The notes below the pieces were generated by a model. It was not told the origin of the DNA, did no database searches, and saw only the letters and a program-made list of their open reading frames with translations. The translations under genes and the position numbers were made by a program. From NCBI GenBank assembly GCA_021464245.1, contig JADCRB010000002.1, positions 5,658,014 to 5,722,013 on the forward strand: 64,000 nt of DNA, read 5' to 3'. Origin of the DNA: Carallia brachiata (Eukaryota > Streptophyta > Magnoliopsida > Malpighiales > Rhizophoraceae). Below, in pieces: positions 25,569-37,041 of the stretch. Within the stretch, counting starts at the first letter, position 1. Every line of letters starts with the position of its first letter.

Positions 25569-25879
25569 TTGCGTTTCCAGCTTCCGCTGCTATATATCGT
25601 TATCCGGGCAAGCCGCTGGTCACAGCCTGAGGCTCTCTTCATTTGTGCTTTCGCCCGCCGGTACTCTCTCATTCTCTGATACCCTTTACTTATTTTTCTC
25701 GGATCTTCTTGTCTTTGGTTCATGAATCTTTGTTTTCGTCGGAGTAAATGACGTTGTCTTTTTTCTGCTTCCTTGTTAATTGGGTTTTTTTTTTGTTTGG
25801 TTTTAACTGATTTGTTGTTGTTTTTTGTGTTTGCAGGTAAGAGAAATCTGTAGGTTGTACTGCTTCAGAGCTATCAACC

Positions 25880-28299
25880 ATGAGGTATGTGGAGAGATCT
25901 CCGTTATTTGTTTGAGTTGTTTTGTTCTTTTTTAGATTTTTTTTTTCTTTAAAGGGTTTTGTAGGTTTATGCAGAATATGTGTGTAAATCTTCTGTTCTA
26001 GAGGAGATGAGGTTCATTTAGGATTTGTTTGCGTGAAATGGCATCTGGGGTTCTGTTATTTTGTCTGATTTCCGAGGTTTTATGGTTAGCTTGCTTTTGT
26101 GATTTTCTAACTTGTTGGATTGAGGAAAATTGTTTGAGTTGACAAATTGCCGGGCTTGTAATTATGTATGAAGCTTGGATTTTGATGAAGAATGTTTCGG
26201 ACCTTTTTATAAACATTTCTGAGGCTTGTCGAATTTATACAATTTCTTCTGTTATATTGTGGATGTGTCCATAAGAGTCCTTTTTTCCGTTACTTTTTTC
26301 TGGTTATTTATGGAAACTGTGTCGTCAGATATTGCGTGTATTGACTTCATCTAGAGAAGTGAATTTGACTTACTATGCATTCCTTTATTACTGGGGGTTA
26401 TGTTTGGAACAAAGGGATGATGAAATGCCTGTACTCATGATGACTGAAACTAATGAAGTTTGAGTGGTTGATTCTTTTTGCATTCCATAATTGATATAAC
26501 CTTATCTTTTTCCCACTGCAGTAAGCTTCAGAGTGAGGCGTTGAGAGAAGCTATCTCAAGTATTAAGGCAAAATCTAATGAAAAGAAACGTAAGTTCACC
26601 GAGACAGTTGAGCTTCAGATTGGACTGAAAAACTATGATCCCCAAAAGGACAAGCGTTTCAGTGGCTCTGTGAAGTTGCCTCACATTCCTCGTCCTAAGA
26701 TGAAGGTTTGCATGCTTGGAGATGCTCAGCATGTTGAAGAGGTAATTTAACTTCAATTCCTCCAAAATATTGTTTGTAGCATTACCGTTAATGGTCTTAA
26801 TTGCATGGCGCTGTAATCCTGTGGTTTGTGATTTGAAAAATGTAATCATTTATGTTGTTTAGTTACGAATTTGATTGTGGCTTGTGTTTTATGCAAAGAA
26901 CATTGTTGGAAATATAAGAAAATGTGAATTTATCTGCAGTAGCAGATTCATTCTCTGGTGGAGGTATTATGTTATGCGTCATTTCATAACAACATTTTCT
27001 GTTGGTTTCTCTGTCTTATTGATTATGAAGACGTGCTTCAACCTGAATTTCAAGTGCGCTATGATTTCCTTTGCTATGTTTTGCAATCTGCCAGCCTTAT
27101 TCTGGGTTTGAAATGTGTCACTTATGCATAATTTTGGTTCATATTTGCATTAATCCTTCATGATCTGTTATATGCATCTTTATTGTTGACATGTTTTAAG
27201 GACAATTGTTAAGTGACTTGGTTGTTTGTTTTGTATTTACTTTCTGGTTTTTCTTTATTTGAATGCGAAACAGAAGTGAGCTTGTGGTCAAATAATTTGA
27301 GGTTTGTAACTTTAAGATAGTGTATTTGTTTATTTTATATTTGCAGGCAGAAGCAATAGGCTTACAATGGATGGATGTTGAAGCTCTGAAGAAGCTTAAC
27401 AAGAACAAGAAATTGGTTAAGAAGCTTGCAAAGCAGTACCATGCTTTTTTGGCTTCAGAATCTGTTATCAAGCAGATTCCTCGTCTTTTGGGCCCTGGCC
27501 TTAACAAAGCAGGTAAGCTTAGTGAAGCTGCATCATGCTTGGCTTTTTTGTCTTGGTTATACATTGAATAAGATTCTGAATTTGTAGTTCCTATGCTTTA
27601 TCTCAAATATATGCAAATGCAGGTAAGTTTCCTACCCTCGTTAATCATCAAGAATCTCTAGAGGCCAAGGTCAATGAGACTAAGGCTACAGTGAAGTTCC
27701 AGTTGAAGAAAGTACTCTGCATGGGAGTTGCTGTTGGAAACCTTGATATGGAGGACAAGCAGATCTTCCAAAATGTGCAAATGAGTATCAACTTTCTGGT
27801 TTCATTGTTGAAGAAGAACTGGCAAAATGTAAGTCCTAATTAGATCTCATATTTGTTTCTCTAGGTTAGAAAATATGCAAGTGTTTGCCTTTTCCGTTAT
27901 ATTTTGTGCTATCATTACCTATCACGTCAGTTTAGATTTGACATTATAGAAATTGTGTAGTGATTGTTTGTTCTATCTGATAGCTTATTCACCTAATTTT
28001 TGTGGATGTTCTCATGACTAATAAAATTGTTCTGCTGTGCGTTGCCTCTGTAGTCTCTGGTGAAATTTGCTCACCGCCACGCTTCCTGTAACATGTTCTC
28101 TAGCATTATGTCTGTCCTTTCTGCACTTCTAACAATGGAGGCCTTGACTATTTTTTATTTGCTAATCAGATATCATTTAGGCATCTTGTAGTTGAATTAT
28201 GTTAAACTATTGTAGTTATCTGATGATTTTATTTGATAAAACCAGGTGAAATGCCTGCACCTGAAGAGCACCATGGGGCCTTCACATCGCATCTTTTAG
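25880..28299 (+). CDS. RPL10A: 60S ribosomal protein L10a (uL1)
   Basis: Cytosolic large-subunit protein that builds the L1 stalk and helps release deacylated tRNA from the E site. Five exons with consistent phases: 25880-25884 (only ATGAG), 26522-26741, 27347-27512, 27623-27828 and 28246-28299. They total 651 bp, 216 aa, the usual plant length. Recognisable blocks are [64 protein letters not shown] and the C-terminus [14 protein letters not shown]. No frame breaks. The 5 bp first coding exon means the start rests on splicing; the ATG|AGT split gives Met-Ser as in the family. Upstream telo box and site II elements fit a ribosomal-protein gene. This is the uL1 protein, not the differently named RPL10 (uL16). 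Confidence 0.97.
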
Positions 28300-29179
28300 A
28301 TGGTTGTTAATTTGCCGCGTTGGTTGATAAGGAAGCTTCGTTTTACTTGGAGTCAATTGAGTTGTGTTCTTCTATGTTTACTCTATTTTGTAGGTTTTTG
28401 GGTTGGGAAAAATATGAACCGGGTTTGCCTTCTTTATTTGAAAAGTTTTGTTTGTTGCTTGATATTACATTATCTTCATCCTGTCAAGTTAGACTTTAAG
28501 CATCTCCATTTTAGTTGTTAACTCTTCACATATTCCCTCTGCACTCATTGATGCCAAAAACTTCGAATAAAATTGGAACTGGAGATAATTGAATCAGATT
28601 GCGATTGCCAAAGGGTTTGAGGGAAAACACCAGACGAGAATGAGATACCATTCATTACATATATTTGCCATCGCATTAATTGCATTTAGGGCCAGAATTA
28701 TTAATCCTTAATATGCGCTAGGGGGGTGCCCGCTGTTCAAGTTAAATTTTTAGAACTGAGATTCCAAGCTTATTCGTATTGTTGCTCTGCTCGTTCGAGA
28801 TTCAGGAAATTTGTTAATGTAGTTATGAAACATTAGCTGTTTGCTAGACCCGGGAGGTCAACTTATACGCGGAAAATCCAATCAAACAGCTCCTCCTAAC
28901 CCCTCATCAAAGTAAAATTTAAGTTGATGAACGGTTCAGTTACATAGAGGTGCAAAAAAATAGACGTGAGAGTTAACGTATTGTAATGAGCGGTTTGGTT
29001 TTTATTATAAGTTGGTTAATTTTTATAACGAAAAAAGGGTAATTGAAAAATATTTTCATATTTTGTTATAAAATTTAAGATGTTTGTTGTAAAATTAAAA
29101 TTATCAGTTATAATATGCAGACTGTTACGTTTATTGTTTTTTTTGAACATTTTTGTATTTTATCCCTTGATAAAATTTC

Positions 29180-29345
29180 CCCTTATCTGAGGTCTGTAAA
29201 TTGTTAATGCCCATCTTTTAAGACCTGCTCGGTGCTTGCTTCTTTGTTGAAAGCCTCCACCTCTGCCATGCTTCTTCGTGCTCTCCTCATTGAAATACTG
29301 AATGACAGTACTTCAGACAATCAAAGCCCTGCTAGCAATACGTGT
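29180..29345 (-). pseudogene. Relic of a papain-like cysteine protease N-terminus
   Basis: On the minus strand this resembles exon 1 of the protease at 33051-34763. It has a signal-peptide-like stretch, a joined EAFNK block, then a QFTDL block matching that gene's GINQFTDLT. The nucleotide string gaggtctgtaaattg near 29190 recurs near 34500. Most of the inhibitor-prodomain sequence between is deleted, and in-frame stops and a frameshift are present. No catalytic exon follows. It is a duplicated, decayed fragment of a close paralog. Confidence 0.8.
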
Positions 29346-29490
29346 ACAAAGAATAGTTTGTGACAGTTGTAATCGCTCTCCTTGCTCTTTTTTGTTATAC
29401 CATTGTTTCTTCTTCTGTATTCCATTCCTCACACAAGCTTGATATTTAGCACTCCTTATGAGGTAATTTTTAAAAGAAATAATAAATGAT

Positions 29491-29541
29491 AATATATATA
29501 TATATATATGTAGATAATTAATTAATTAATTAATTAATTAA
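29491..29541. repeat. TA and TTAA microsatellites
   Basis: A TA run at 29491-29509 is followed by about six TTAA units at 29516-29541. Confidence 0.9.
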
Positions 29542-30915
29542 CCAATCACAATATTAACCTAATTTTCAAAATAAAAATAAAATTATAATTTCTATTTAAA
29601 CAATAACAAACAATATTAATTTAACTAAATAATGCAATCTTTTCTTCCGTAACTTTTTTTTTTTTTTTAAGGCTCAAAAGAAGAAGGACAATAAGAATTT
29701 GAACACAAAGCGATAATGGCTAGGAAAGGAAGAAATAAAAAGGTAACTCTTCAACAAAGGTAAAAGAATTAGTTAGGAGCAACGCTATTAGAATCGAGAT
29801 CTTCCTTGATAGCCATTTGAGATGTTCTTGACCTTAGGATCATAAGATTCCACGTAAAGTGAAAGAAAAAAATAAATAAATGATTGAAGAAAAATAATAA
29901 TTAATTAGTAAGTGATGTATAACTTAACAATCTAGCTTCAATTATGTATGCATCAATTCAAAAATAAAAAATTAATATATGATATTTTTGAAATTAAATA
30001 GAAATTAAGTTATTTTTGAATATTATATTTCCCCAAATATAGTTAGATGATATTTTATGTTCATATGTACTAATAATCTAATATGTATAATTCTCAACTT
30101 TTTTGGTATTAATTAATGCATTTACTAACAATCTAGCGTGGTTGATATAAACAAAATTCCTTTATTCTAAAAAAAAAGATATAAACAAAATTACAAATGA
30201 TTATGTTTCTTTAAGGAGACCAAATGATAATAAATGAGATGTTTCTAATTAATTGATTGCTTAAAATTATTTTTCAAAAAAAAAGGAAAAAAAATTGAAC
30301 TTTATGAATTTATTATCATACCGCACAATCCTGCACAATTTTATCTGACTCTGTGATCCTACACGCAATTCTACCTTATTATACCAAAAAATAATTTTTT
30401 TCTGCACTTTAAATTGTTGAAAAAATTTATAATCGTGGGATTGTGTGATCTGACAATCTGACAATAATTCTGACAATCAAGATTAGGAGAGTTGCGTACT
30501 AGTTATTTTGTCTCACCTAAAGAAAATAAAATGCTAACTAGGGATGCTATTGAAAAGTTCCTTTATCGATGATATTATTATTATTATATTTCTATATATA
30601 TATAATGTTATATTTACAATAATAAATATATTATTAATACAACAAATAAATATTAAAAAAATTATTATATTTTAAATATTCACTTATTTATCTTTTGTAT
30701 AACGATAATTATAAATTTCTTTTCAACAATTATATCAAAATATTTATTTTATATTTAGATAAAAATTTTATTTCTTAAAAAAAATTCGGTTAAATGTTCC
30801 ATTAATCAAAATCGAATCAAAATTTTCAATTAACAAAAAATTAGTTGACCAAATTTTCAGTTTGGGTATAATTTTCATTTTCCCATAACCGAAAATTTCG
30901 TTTTGGGAATGGTGT

Positions 30916-30985
30916 ACATCATTAACTTGTATTGTAAGGTGTACATCACTGATGTTATATACCTTACAATACAAGTTAATGATGT
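30916..30985. repeat. 25 bp perfect inverted repeat (cruciform candidate)
   Basis: Arms 30916-30940 and 30961-30985 are perfect reverse complements (core cattaacttgtattgtaagg) around a 20 bp spacer. Part of the arm is repeated again just downstream near 30985-31000. Confidence 0.85.
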
Positions 30986-32355
30986 TATATACAAGTTAAC
31001 ATTAGCATGTTCTAAAAAAAAAAAAAAAATAGTATGCCTCACATCAATATATGGATATTCTAGTCTCATTATATTTCTAATCAAAAAATGTTAACAAGCA
31101 TCCCTAGGATGTTAATGTTTTTCTAATAAGAGATCGATTAGTTAATGAATAATTTTGCGGGTTAAATACATTTAACCCTCTTGTAGTTTAGTCATTTTGC
31201 TAATTAGTGAGTCTTGTTCATATTTGCTAGCTCCTAAAAAAAATGTTTCTCTCCTCTAGGGTAGCAATAAATACTATGTATTTGTTTCATATTTAAATTC
31301 AGTATCTACAAAAGGTGTACTCTTTAGTTATATTAAATGAGGTAGAAAAGCAAAAGAATTAGTTATATAATTTTCCCTTTTCTGCTCCAACTTGTTCCGT
31401 TCCCCTTTCCTTTATTTTCTCACACCTTTGAATTGCATATAAGAATGTTTGGCTTCTTATAATTCTCCTTTGATTTTTGTCACTTATATTCTTAATTTTT
31501 CTTACTTCAGAACCTATGAGATCAATAAATTTATTGCACATACATGAAATTTTGGTTCTTCTTATGCTTGTTGATATTCTAATTAACAAAAACCCTTATG
31601 TACATTAATTATCTAAGTTTGGTCACTCTTGTGTCTATATTCTTGCAAGTCTTTTTAAAGGCACCTTTTCTTTTTTTTTTTTTTTTAGCTCCTTTAAAAT
31701 CAGTAATTTTTCTTTGATTGAAAAGAATCTAAGAGGTGCCTCTATCAAGGAAAATTTTGCTTAAATTAATTTGAAAAAAAAAAGAGTAATGAAAGCCATA
31801 TTGATTATAGCTTAACGGGTGGACCAAGAGCACCCTTTAACAAGACCCTTCTAATTATCTTGCTAAGTTAGGTGCTTTATCTCCGAGCTAGTATGTACTC
31901 TCAGTGACTAGTTATCTTTTCTCTCCCAGTTCATATTTTGTTCTTTCTTCATCCTTCATTTACCAAAAAAGAAATTCAATACTGCATGAACAAAATTATT
32001 GGCGATGTTTTTAGGTTTATCTGTACATAGTAGCATACCTTACTTGTGAGAGTAACAACAACAACTAAAACTGTCCTCTTTCTTTTGTGTTACATAATCT
32101 TGCTTTAATATTTTTTATTAGTTTTGATATTGGTTGACGCACTATTGTGTCAATACCTGTTCGAGTTCCATTCAAAATTTATCGACAAATTTTTTTTTAA
32201 AAAAATGATTATGACATAATAGCCATTTACGGTGCATTTTTTGAAAGGTCTCACGTACAGAAAATATGAAGAATGTGGCTACTATTGTTAATCAAGAAGA
32301 ATGTGGCTATTATTATTTATTAACAATTAGTAAAACCCCAAGAAAATAAAGATTC

Positions 32356-32845
32356 GGGATATGATATTTTTTAATCATAAACCTTTACATTTTTTACGTA
32401 TAAGTTCTAAATCTTTTTGATATTTCATTTGAGTTTTTAATTTCTTACCAAATTAGTCCTTTCGTTTAAAAAAAGTGATCGATCTGTTAATAAATGAGTT
32501 TAACTTGATGAAAATTATTTAAAAAAGGACAAATACGCAAGTTAAATATTTTTTTTATCAACAAATATGCACATTAAATATTTTGTTTAATCAACAACTA
32601 CTCAAATTAAATATGCAAAATGTATATTTTTTGATGAAAAAAATTTTCAATTAGTGCATTTAGCTTTTTTTCAAATAATTTTTGTAAGGTTAGAATTATT
32701 TTTTTAATAAATTGATCACTTTCCGTTAATGAATGGATTAATGTGGTAAGCAATCAAAAGTTTAAGATTTAAATGAAATTTTAAAAAGTTTAGAACTCAT
32801 ATGTAAAAAAATATAAAGGTTTAAAATTAAAAAATATCATATGTC
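32356..32845. mobile_element. Mutator-type MITE, copy 1 (490 bp)
   Basis: Long terminal inverted repeats of about 150 bp start GGGATATGATATTTTTTAAT on the left and mirror on the right. Flanks ataaagattc (32346-32355 and 32846-32855) form a perfect 10 bp target duplication; 9-10 bp fits Mutator-like transposases. The interior is AT-rich and non-coding. It shares its terminal repeats with the element at 48960-49461 (for example catttgagt and accaaattagtcc). Confidence 0.85.
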
Positions 32846-33050
32846 ATAAAGATTCACCCAACAATGTTTCTAGCTATTTTAAACAGTATTTATTTACTTT
32901 TTTAATCTATTAAACTATGTACTATACAATAGGAGTAGTTCTTCCTCTCATAAATCTTGCTCTTTTTTTTAATAAAATTTAAACTTAAAGTTTTTAAAAT
33001 AAAAATTTAAATTCCAACTATTAAACTGTATGATGACCAACAAACAATGT

Positions 33051-34763
33051 TTATATTACAGGATAGGATGCCACGAGAGCAAGGCCACAAATACCTTCTG
33101 GGACACCACTATCTCTTTCCAATTTAATATATCCATTCTCACCCCACAAGCTTCCCCATGAGTTCTTCGCCAACCAATACTTCTTGCCATTTTCAACTCC
33201 ATAGCCAACAATGGTAAGTGCATGGTTCAAACTTTTATTAAATCCACAAGATTTATCATCAAAGACTCCACCCCCATAACTTCTAAAATCAGAAACAACT
33301 CCCACAGTGACTGGTTGGCGTGCTACAGCCTGAAGCAATGCGGCCTCGTCTCGCGGTGGCACAACTTCGAATCCTTTGATTCTGGTTGTTGGTTGAAAGA
33401 GTTTCGAGGGGTTGCAAATGCTATCAACTCCGAGGTATGGATAATTGGCTTCGCTGGTGAGCCCATATTGGCTGACATATTTGAAGCCATAATACATAGA
33501 GCCAGTATGGCAACCCAAGTTAATGTTTGGTACTCTATCGCAATCGATCAGCTCTTGTACTGAAAGAGTATTTAACGCTCCTGTTCGGATTTGTGTAATG
33601 GATTCTACGGCTGCCGCCACCGCAAATGCCCAACATGATTCTGCATTTTGTGTTTATACAACATATAAAGTATGTTTGCACTAAAAAAAAAATCACATAT
33701 CATAAGCATAAAGAACTTTTTCGAAGACATATATTTGATTAATTTCTCCCCCAAGAATCAATTGTCAACTATTAGATTATCTTTACATTCAAGTTATTAA
33801 AAATAATAAATTTACTTGAAAAAAACAATTAGAAGTAGTAACAATATATGAACATCTTAACAAACTCTATATAGTTTGAACTCAAGACCTCTTAATTATC
33901 AATGTTTTGATATTATGTTAAGAAATTATTCAACTAAAAAATGTACCTTATTGGCTGAGTTTTAAGAATTGATCATACATTAAATTATAACAGAACAACA
34001 AACAAGTATCTTGGATAAAAATTTGATAAGACTCATATGTAGCATAAAATTTTTTCAAAATTTTCCTTTTTTTTTTTTTTTTTAAGTTTTTACCTTTTAG
34101 CTTCAACAAGGCCTAAAAGAACTACAAAGAGTTTATTTAATTTTTTTTTTTGGGCACAAAACTACCTACAAAAATTTATGTGCTCATAAATTTTTCTAAA
34201 ATTATGACGAACATATAACATATACAAAGAGCACAACCACTTAGAAAGCCAAAAACGTCATGTTTCATTGCCCATAAAAAAAAAGTAAAAAGGAAGTGGC
34301 CTAAAAAGTTATATTGATAGTTCATGAACATACCACAATTGCCTTGATTCCTAACAGGGGTAACAGCTCCTCGCTCCCTCCAATCCATGGTAGATGGAAT
34401 ATATGTTTTCGTTCTATAACTAAACATACTTTGGTAAGACAAGTTCCAAGATGCAAGAACGGTCGATATTCTAAGATGGGTATCCATTTCCTTTGATGTG
34501 AGGTCTGTAAATTGATTGATCCCCATCTTGTAAGACCTGCTTCCATTCTTGTTGAAAGCCTCTATGAACTCCACGTTCTCTTTAAATATCTTGAAGCGTT
34601 TCTTGTTCTCTATATTGTCTTTGTACACACGATCATATTGAACCATCCAAGCTTCATGCTTCTCCTTCATGTTCTCTTCATGGAATGAGTATGCTTGCGA
34701 CAACCAAAGCCCGATCACCAATGTAACTACAAAGATTAGCTTGTTCATAGGTTTTGATGCCAT
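33051..34763 (-). CDS. Papain-like (C1A) cysteine protease, SAG39/SAG12-like
   Basis: Secreted or vacuolar thiol endopeptidase made as an inactive precursor, 339 aa. Two exons: 34763-34334 and 33640-33051. The ATG at 34763 gives MASKPMNK and a signal peptide (LIFVVTLVIGLWLSQAYS). An I29 inhibitor prodomain follows with an ERFNIN-type helix (ENKKRFKIFKENVEFIEAFN) and INQFTDLT. The mature enzyme starts near STMDWRERGAV. Catalytic residues are present: Gln in RNQGNCE, Cys in SCWAFA, His in LNHALTIVGYG and Asn in KNSWGSLWGENGY. Oddities: the exon junction yields CESCWAFA where CGSCWAFS is usual, and the GCxGG motif reads GCHTGS. It has no KDEL tail and no granulin domain. The reading frame is intact. 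Confidence 0.92.
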
Positions 34764-36572
34764 TTTTTTTTCCACTTATGTTATGGATAATAGTGAATGT
34801 ACATTATAATTTTATAGGCCCTTGATGCATGAACAATATCTTTTGTTTCTTTCCAATTTGAAGAGTTTCTAGAAAAAAAAAAATGGCAACCTAATCGAAT
34901 TCTATCATAACCTAATGTATTACCCAAAGTAGGAATTATCACTTTAGGAAGTAAATCAATAATCTTACAATGCATTCAAGTATTAGAGTTTTATCTCCTA
35001 CAATTAATAAAACCTTTACTTAAGGTATTAAGCGCATGGTGCTATATGCTTATACTTGACCTATCTATAGATAAATATGTACCCCAATAATTTACAACTA
35101 TTAAGGAAATTAAAAAAGAAAAAAAAGGGAAATGGATTATATTGCCAAATTTAGATTATCAGTAATTTAATCTGTTACAAGCAGTTTTATGACTTTTACA
35201 TGATGAAACCTATCAACATTAACAAAGATTATTAGTGATTTCTCAAAAAAAAAAAAAACAAAGATTATTAGTGGTTAAAAAAAAAATCAATCACAAGCAA
35301 TTTTGTAACTTGTACATAATGAATTCTATCAACAGTTTCAAGTAACAATGTATCTATTTAATTAGTATAAAGGGGAAGTTTAGAGAAAACTTCCCCTTAA
35401 TTCATACTGCCATGTGGCAAATAATCCAAATTTCTTATTTCACTTTTTTATTATTTCTTATTGTTTTGTACACAATTATCATTTACGAATGATTTTGAAT
35501 GTTTTCAATAAGTTCTCGTTGACGTTTTAACCGTTTATATTTTTTTTCTAACTTTTGCACAATTACTCCCATGAATGTTAATTCTCCCTTTATTCTCATG
35601 GATGTTGCAATTTTGAAATTAATTCTCTCTTCCGCTTCCTTCCTTCATTTTGAATTTAATGTCTGCCACACGACAATTTGTTTTCATTTTTTCCTTTCAA
35701 TTTTATTCTGATTTTATTCTAATTAAATAGATGTAATAAATTGTTGGCCATTAATGTTAATATAGTGGTTAAGGAAAAGAACGGTTAAGAAAAGTATCAT
35801 AATTAGATTTTATTGTATAATTAATGGTTTGGTTTGAATTATATTCTAATTACATGATTGTTTTTCAAGTCTTCATGTTAGACTATAAATTAAATACCGA
35901 TTAAGCACTATGCTCATAGAAAAATCGAGAGGGTTTATGTAAATGTTGATAGGCATTAATGAAGGCAATGACAAAATTTCCCTTTCAAATACAACTGATG
36001 CAAGTCTAATTTTATTGTACAATCTTTTTTTCAATCCCTCTCTCTCTTTCTATTTTAAGGGTTGTCAAATATTAGCGATCAAAAGTTAACTTTCTTACAT
36101 GATTTTGTAGGTTTGAGTTATAATCACATACAAAGGCCAAGAAGTAACAGTATGAGGATTCAATCGAATGGAGAAAGATAAGGTTTCAGTGAATTTTTCT
36201 CTTTGACGGTTAATTTGATTTTGTTTCAAATTTAAATTCCATGAATTTAGAAATTCTTAGGTAAATATGGTCCACCACATATTTATGGATCTAAAATAAA
36301 AACTATCGTATATTTAACAAAATTTTTATTGTGATAGGTTTTTTCTAATAAGACAAATTCAAATTATGATAATATATACAAAAAGGTTTCCTTACTTTTT
36401 CTTTTTTTGGGGGGGAGAACGATGCCTTAACTACGCAGTTTTACTAAGGATGAATTGGGAAAAATGCGAATGTTGAATTTTTTTTTACATCATTTAAATT
36501 CATTTTGTTCAATTTTTACCACTTTTTTTAATAGATTTTTATATTTTTTTATCATGTTTATTCTAAACTTTA
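34764..36572. other. Spacer between the protease and the hAT transposon
   Basis: The first few hundred bases are the protease promoter (minus strand). The rest is AT-rich without a recognised gene. Two small structures stand out: a 17 bp direct repeat around a short A-tailed insert (35221-35273) and a 12 bp perfect hairpin (35370-35381 with 35387-35398). Confidence 0.5.
35221..35273. repeat. 17 bp direct repeat around an A-tailed insert
   Basis: Copies of aacaaagattattagtg at 35221-35237 and 35257-35273 flank atttctc plus a 12-base A run. This is the layout left by a severely truncated target-primed retrotransposition; slippage duplication is the alternative. Confidence 0.65.
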
Positions 36573-37041
36573 CTTAAATCAGAGGTTTTCAAAACCGAAC
36601 CGGATATTGAACCGGAAAATTTAGCGGTTCAAGGTTCAACCGGTATAACTGCGGTTGAACCGATAAAACCGGTATATATATATATATATATAAATTTCCA
36701 CAAGATGTTTTGGTAACACAATATGTTATTTCTTATTTTGAAGTTAGAATCACAATTTTCATAAGTTAAAATGAGATAAATCATTCTTAAGGAATAAATA
36801 TGGCTTTTCAAAGCATGTGCATCACAGGATCAACAAAGAAAATTAAAAAACATGTTTTCACCACTAAGCAACCAAAGTAAAGAAGTTTGACAAAAATACA
36901 TGCACAACAGACCACAAAGAGCACATAACAAATCCAATAAAAGAATATAAAATTCATTGAAAAATCTAACAATGAAAATGAAAGTATTTAGAAGTTCTTC
37001 AATCCCAAATAAAGTTACACAAAACAAATTGCGTACCATAA

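Larger units (their letters stand above)
28300..33050. other. Repeat-rich spacer between RPL10A and the protease
   Basis: AT-rich DNA with no intact gene. It contains a cysteine-protease relic (29180-29345), TA and TTAA microsatellites (29491-29541), a 25 bp inverted repeat (30916-30985), a fragment near 30780-30910 with CGGTTAA/AACCGAA strings similar to 60800-61150, and a Mutator-type MITE (32356-32845). Open frames in this stretch are short and AT-driven. Confidence 0.5.
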
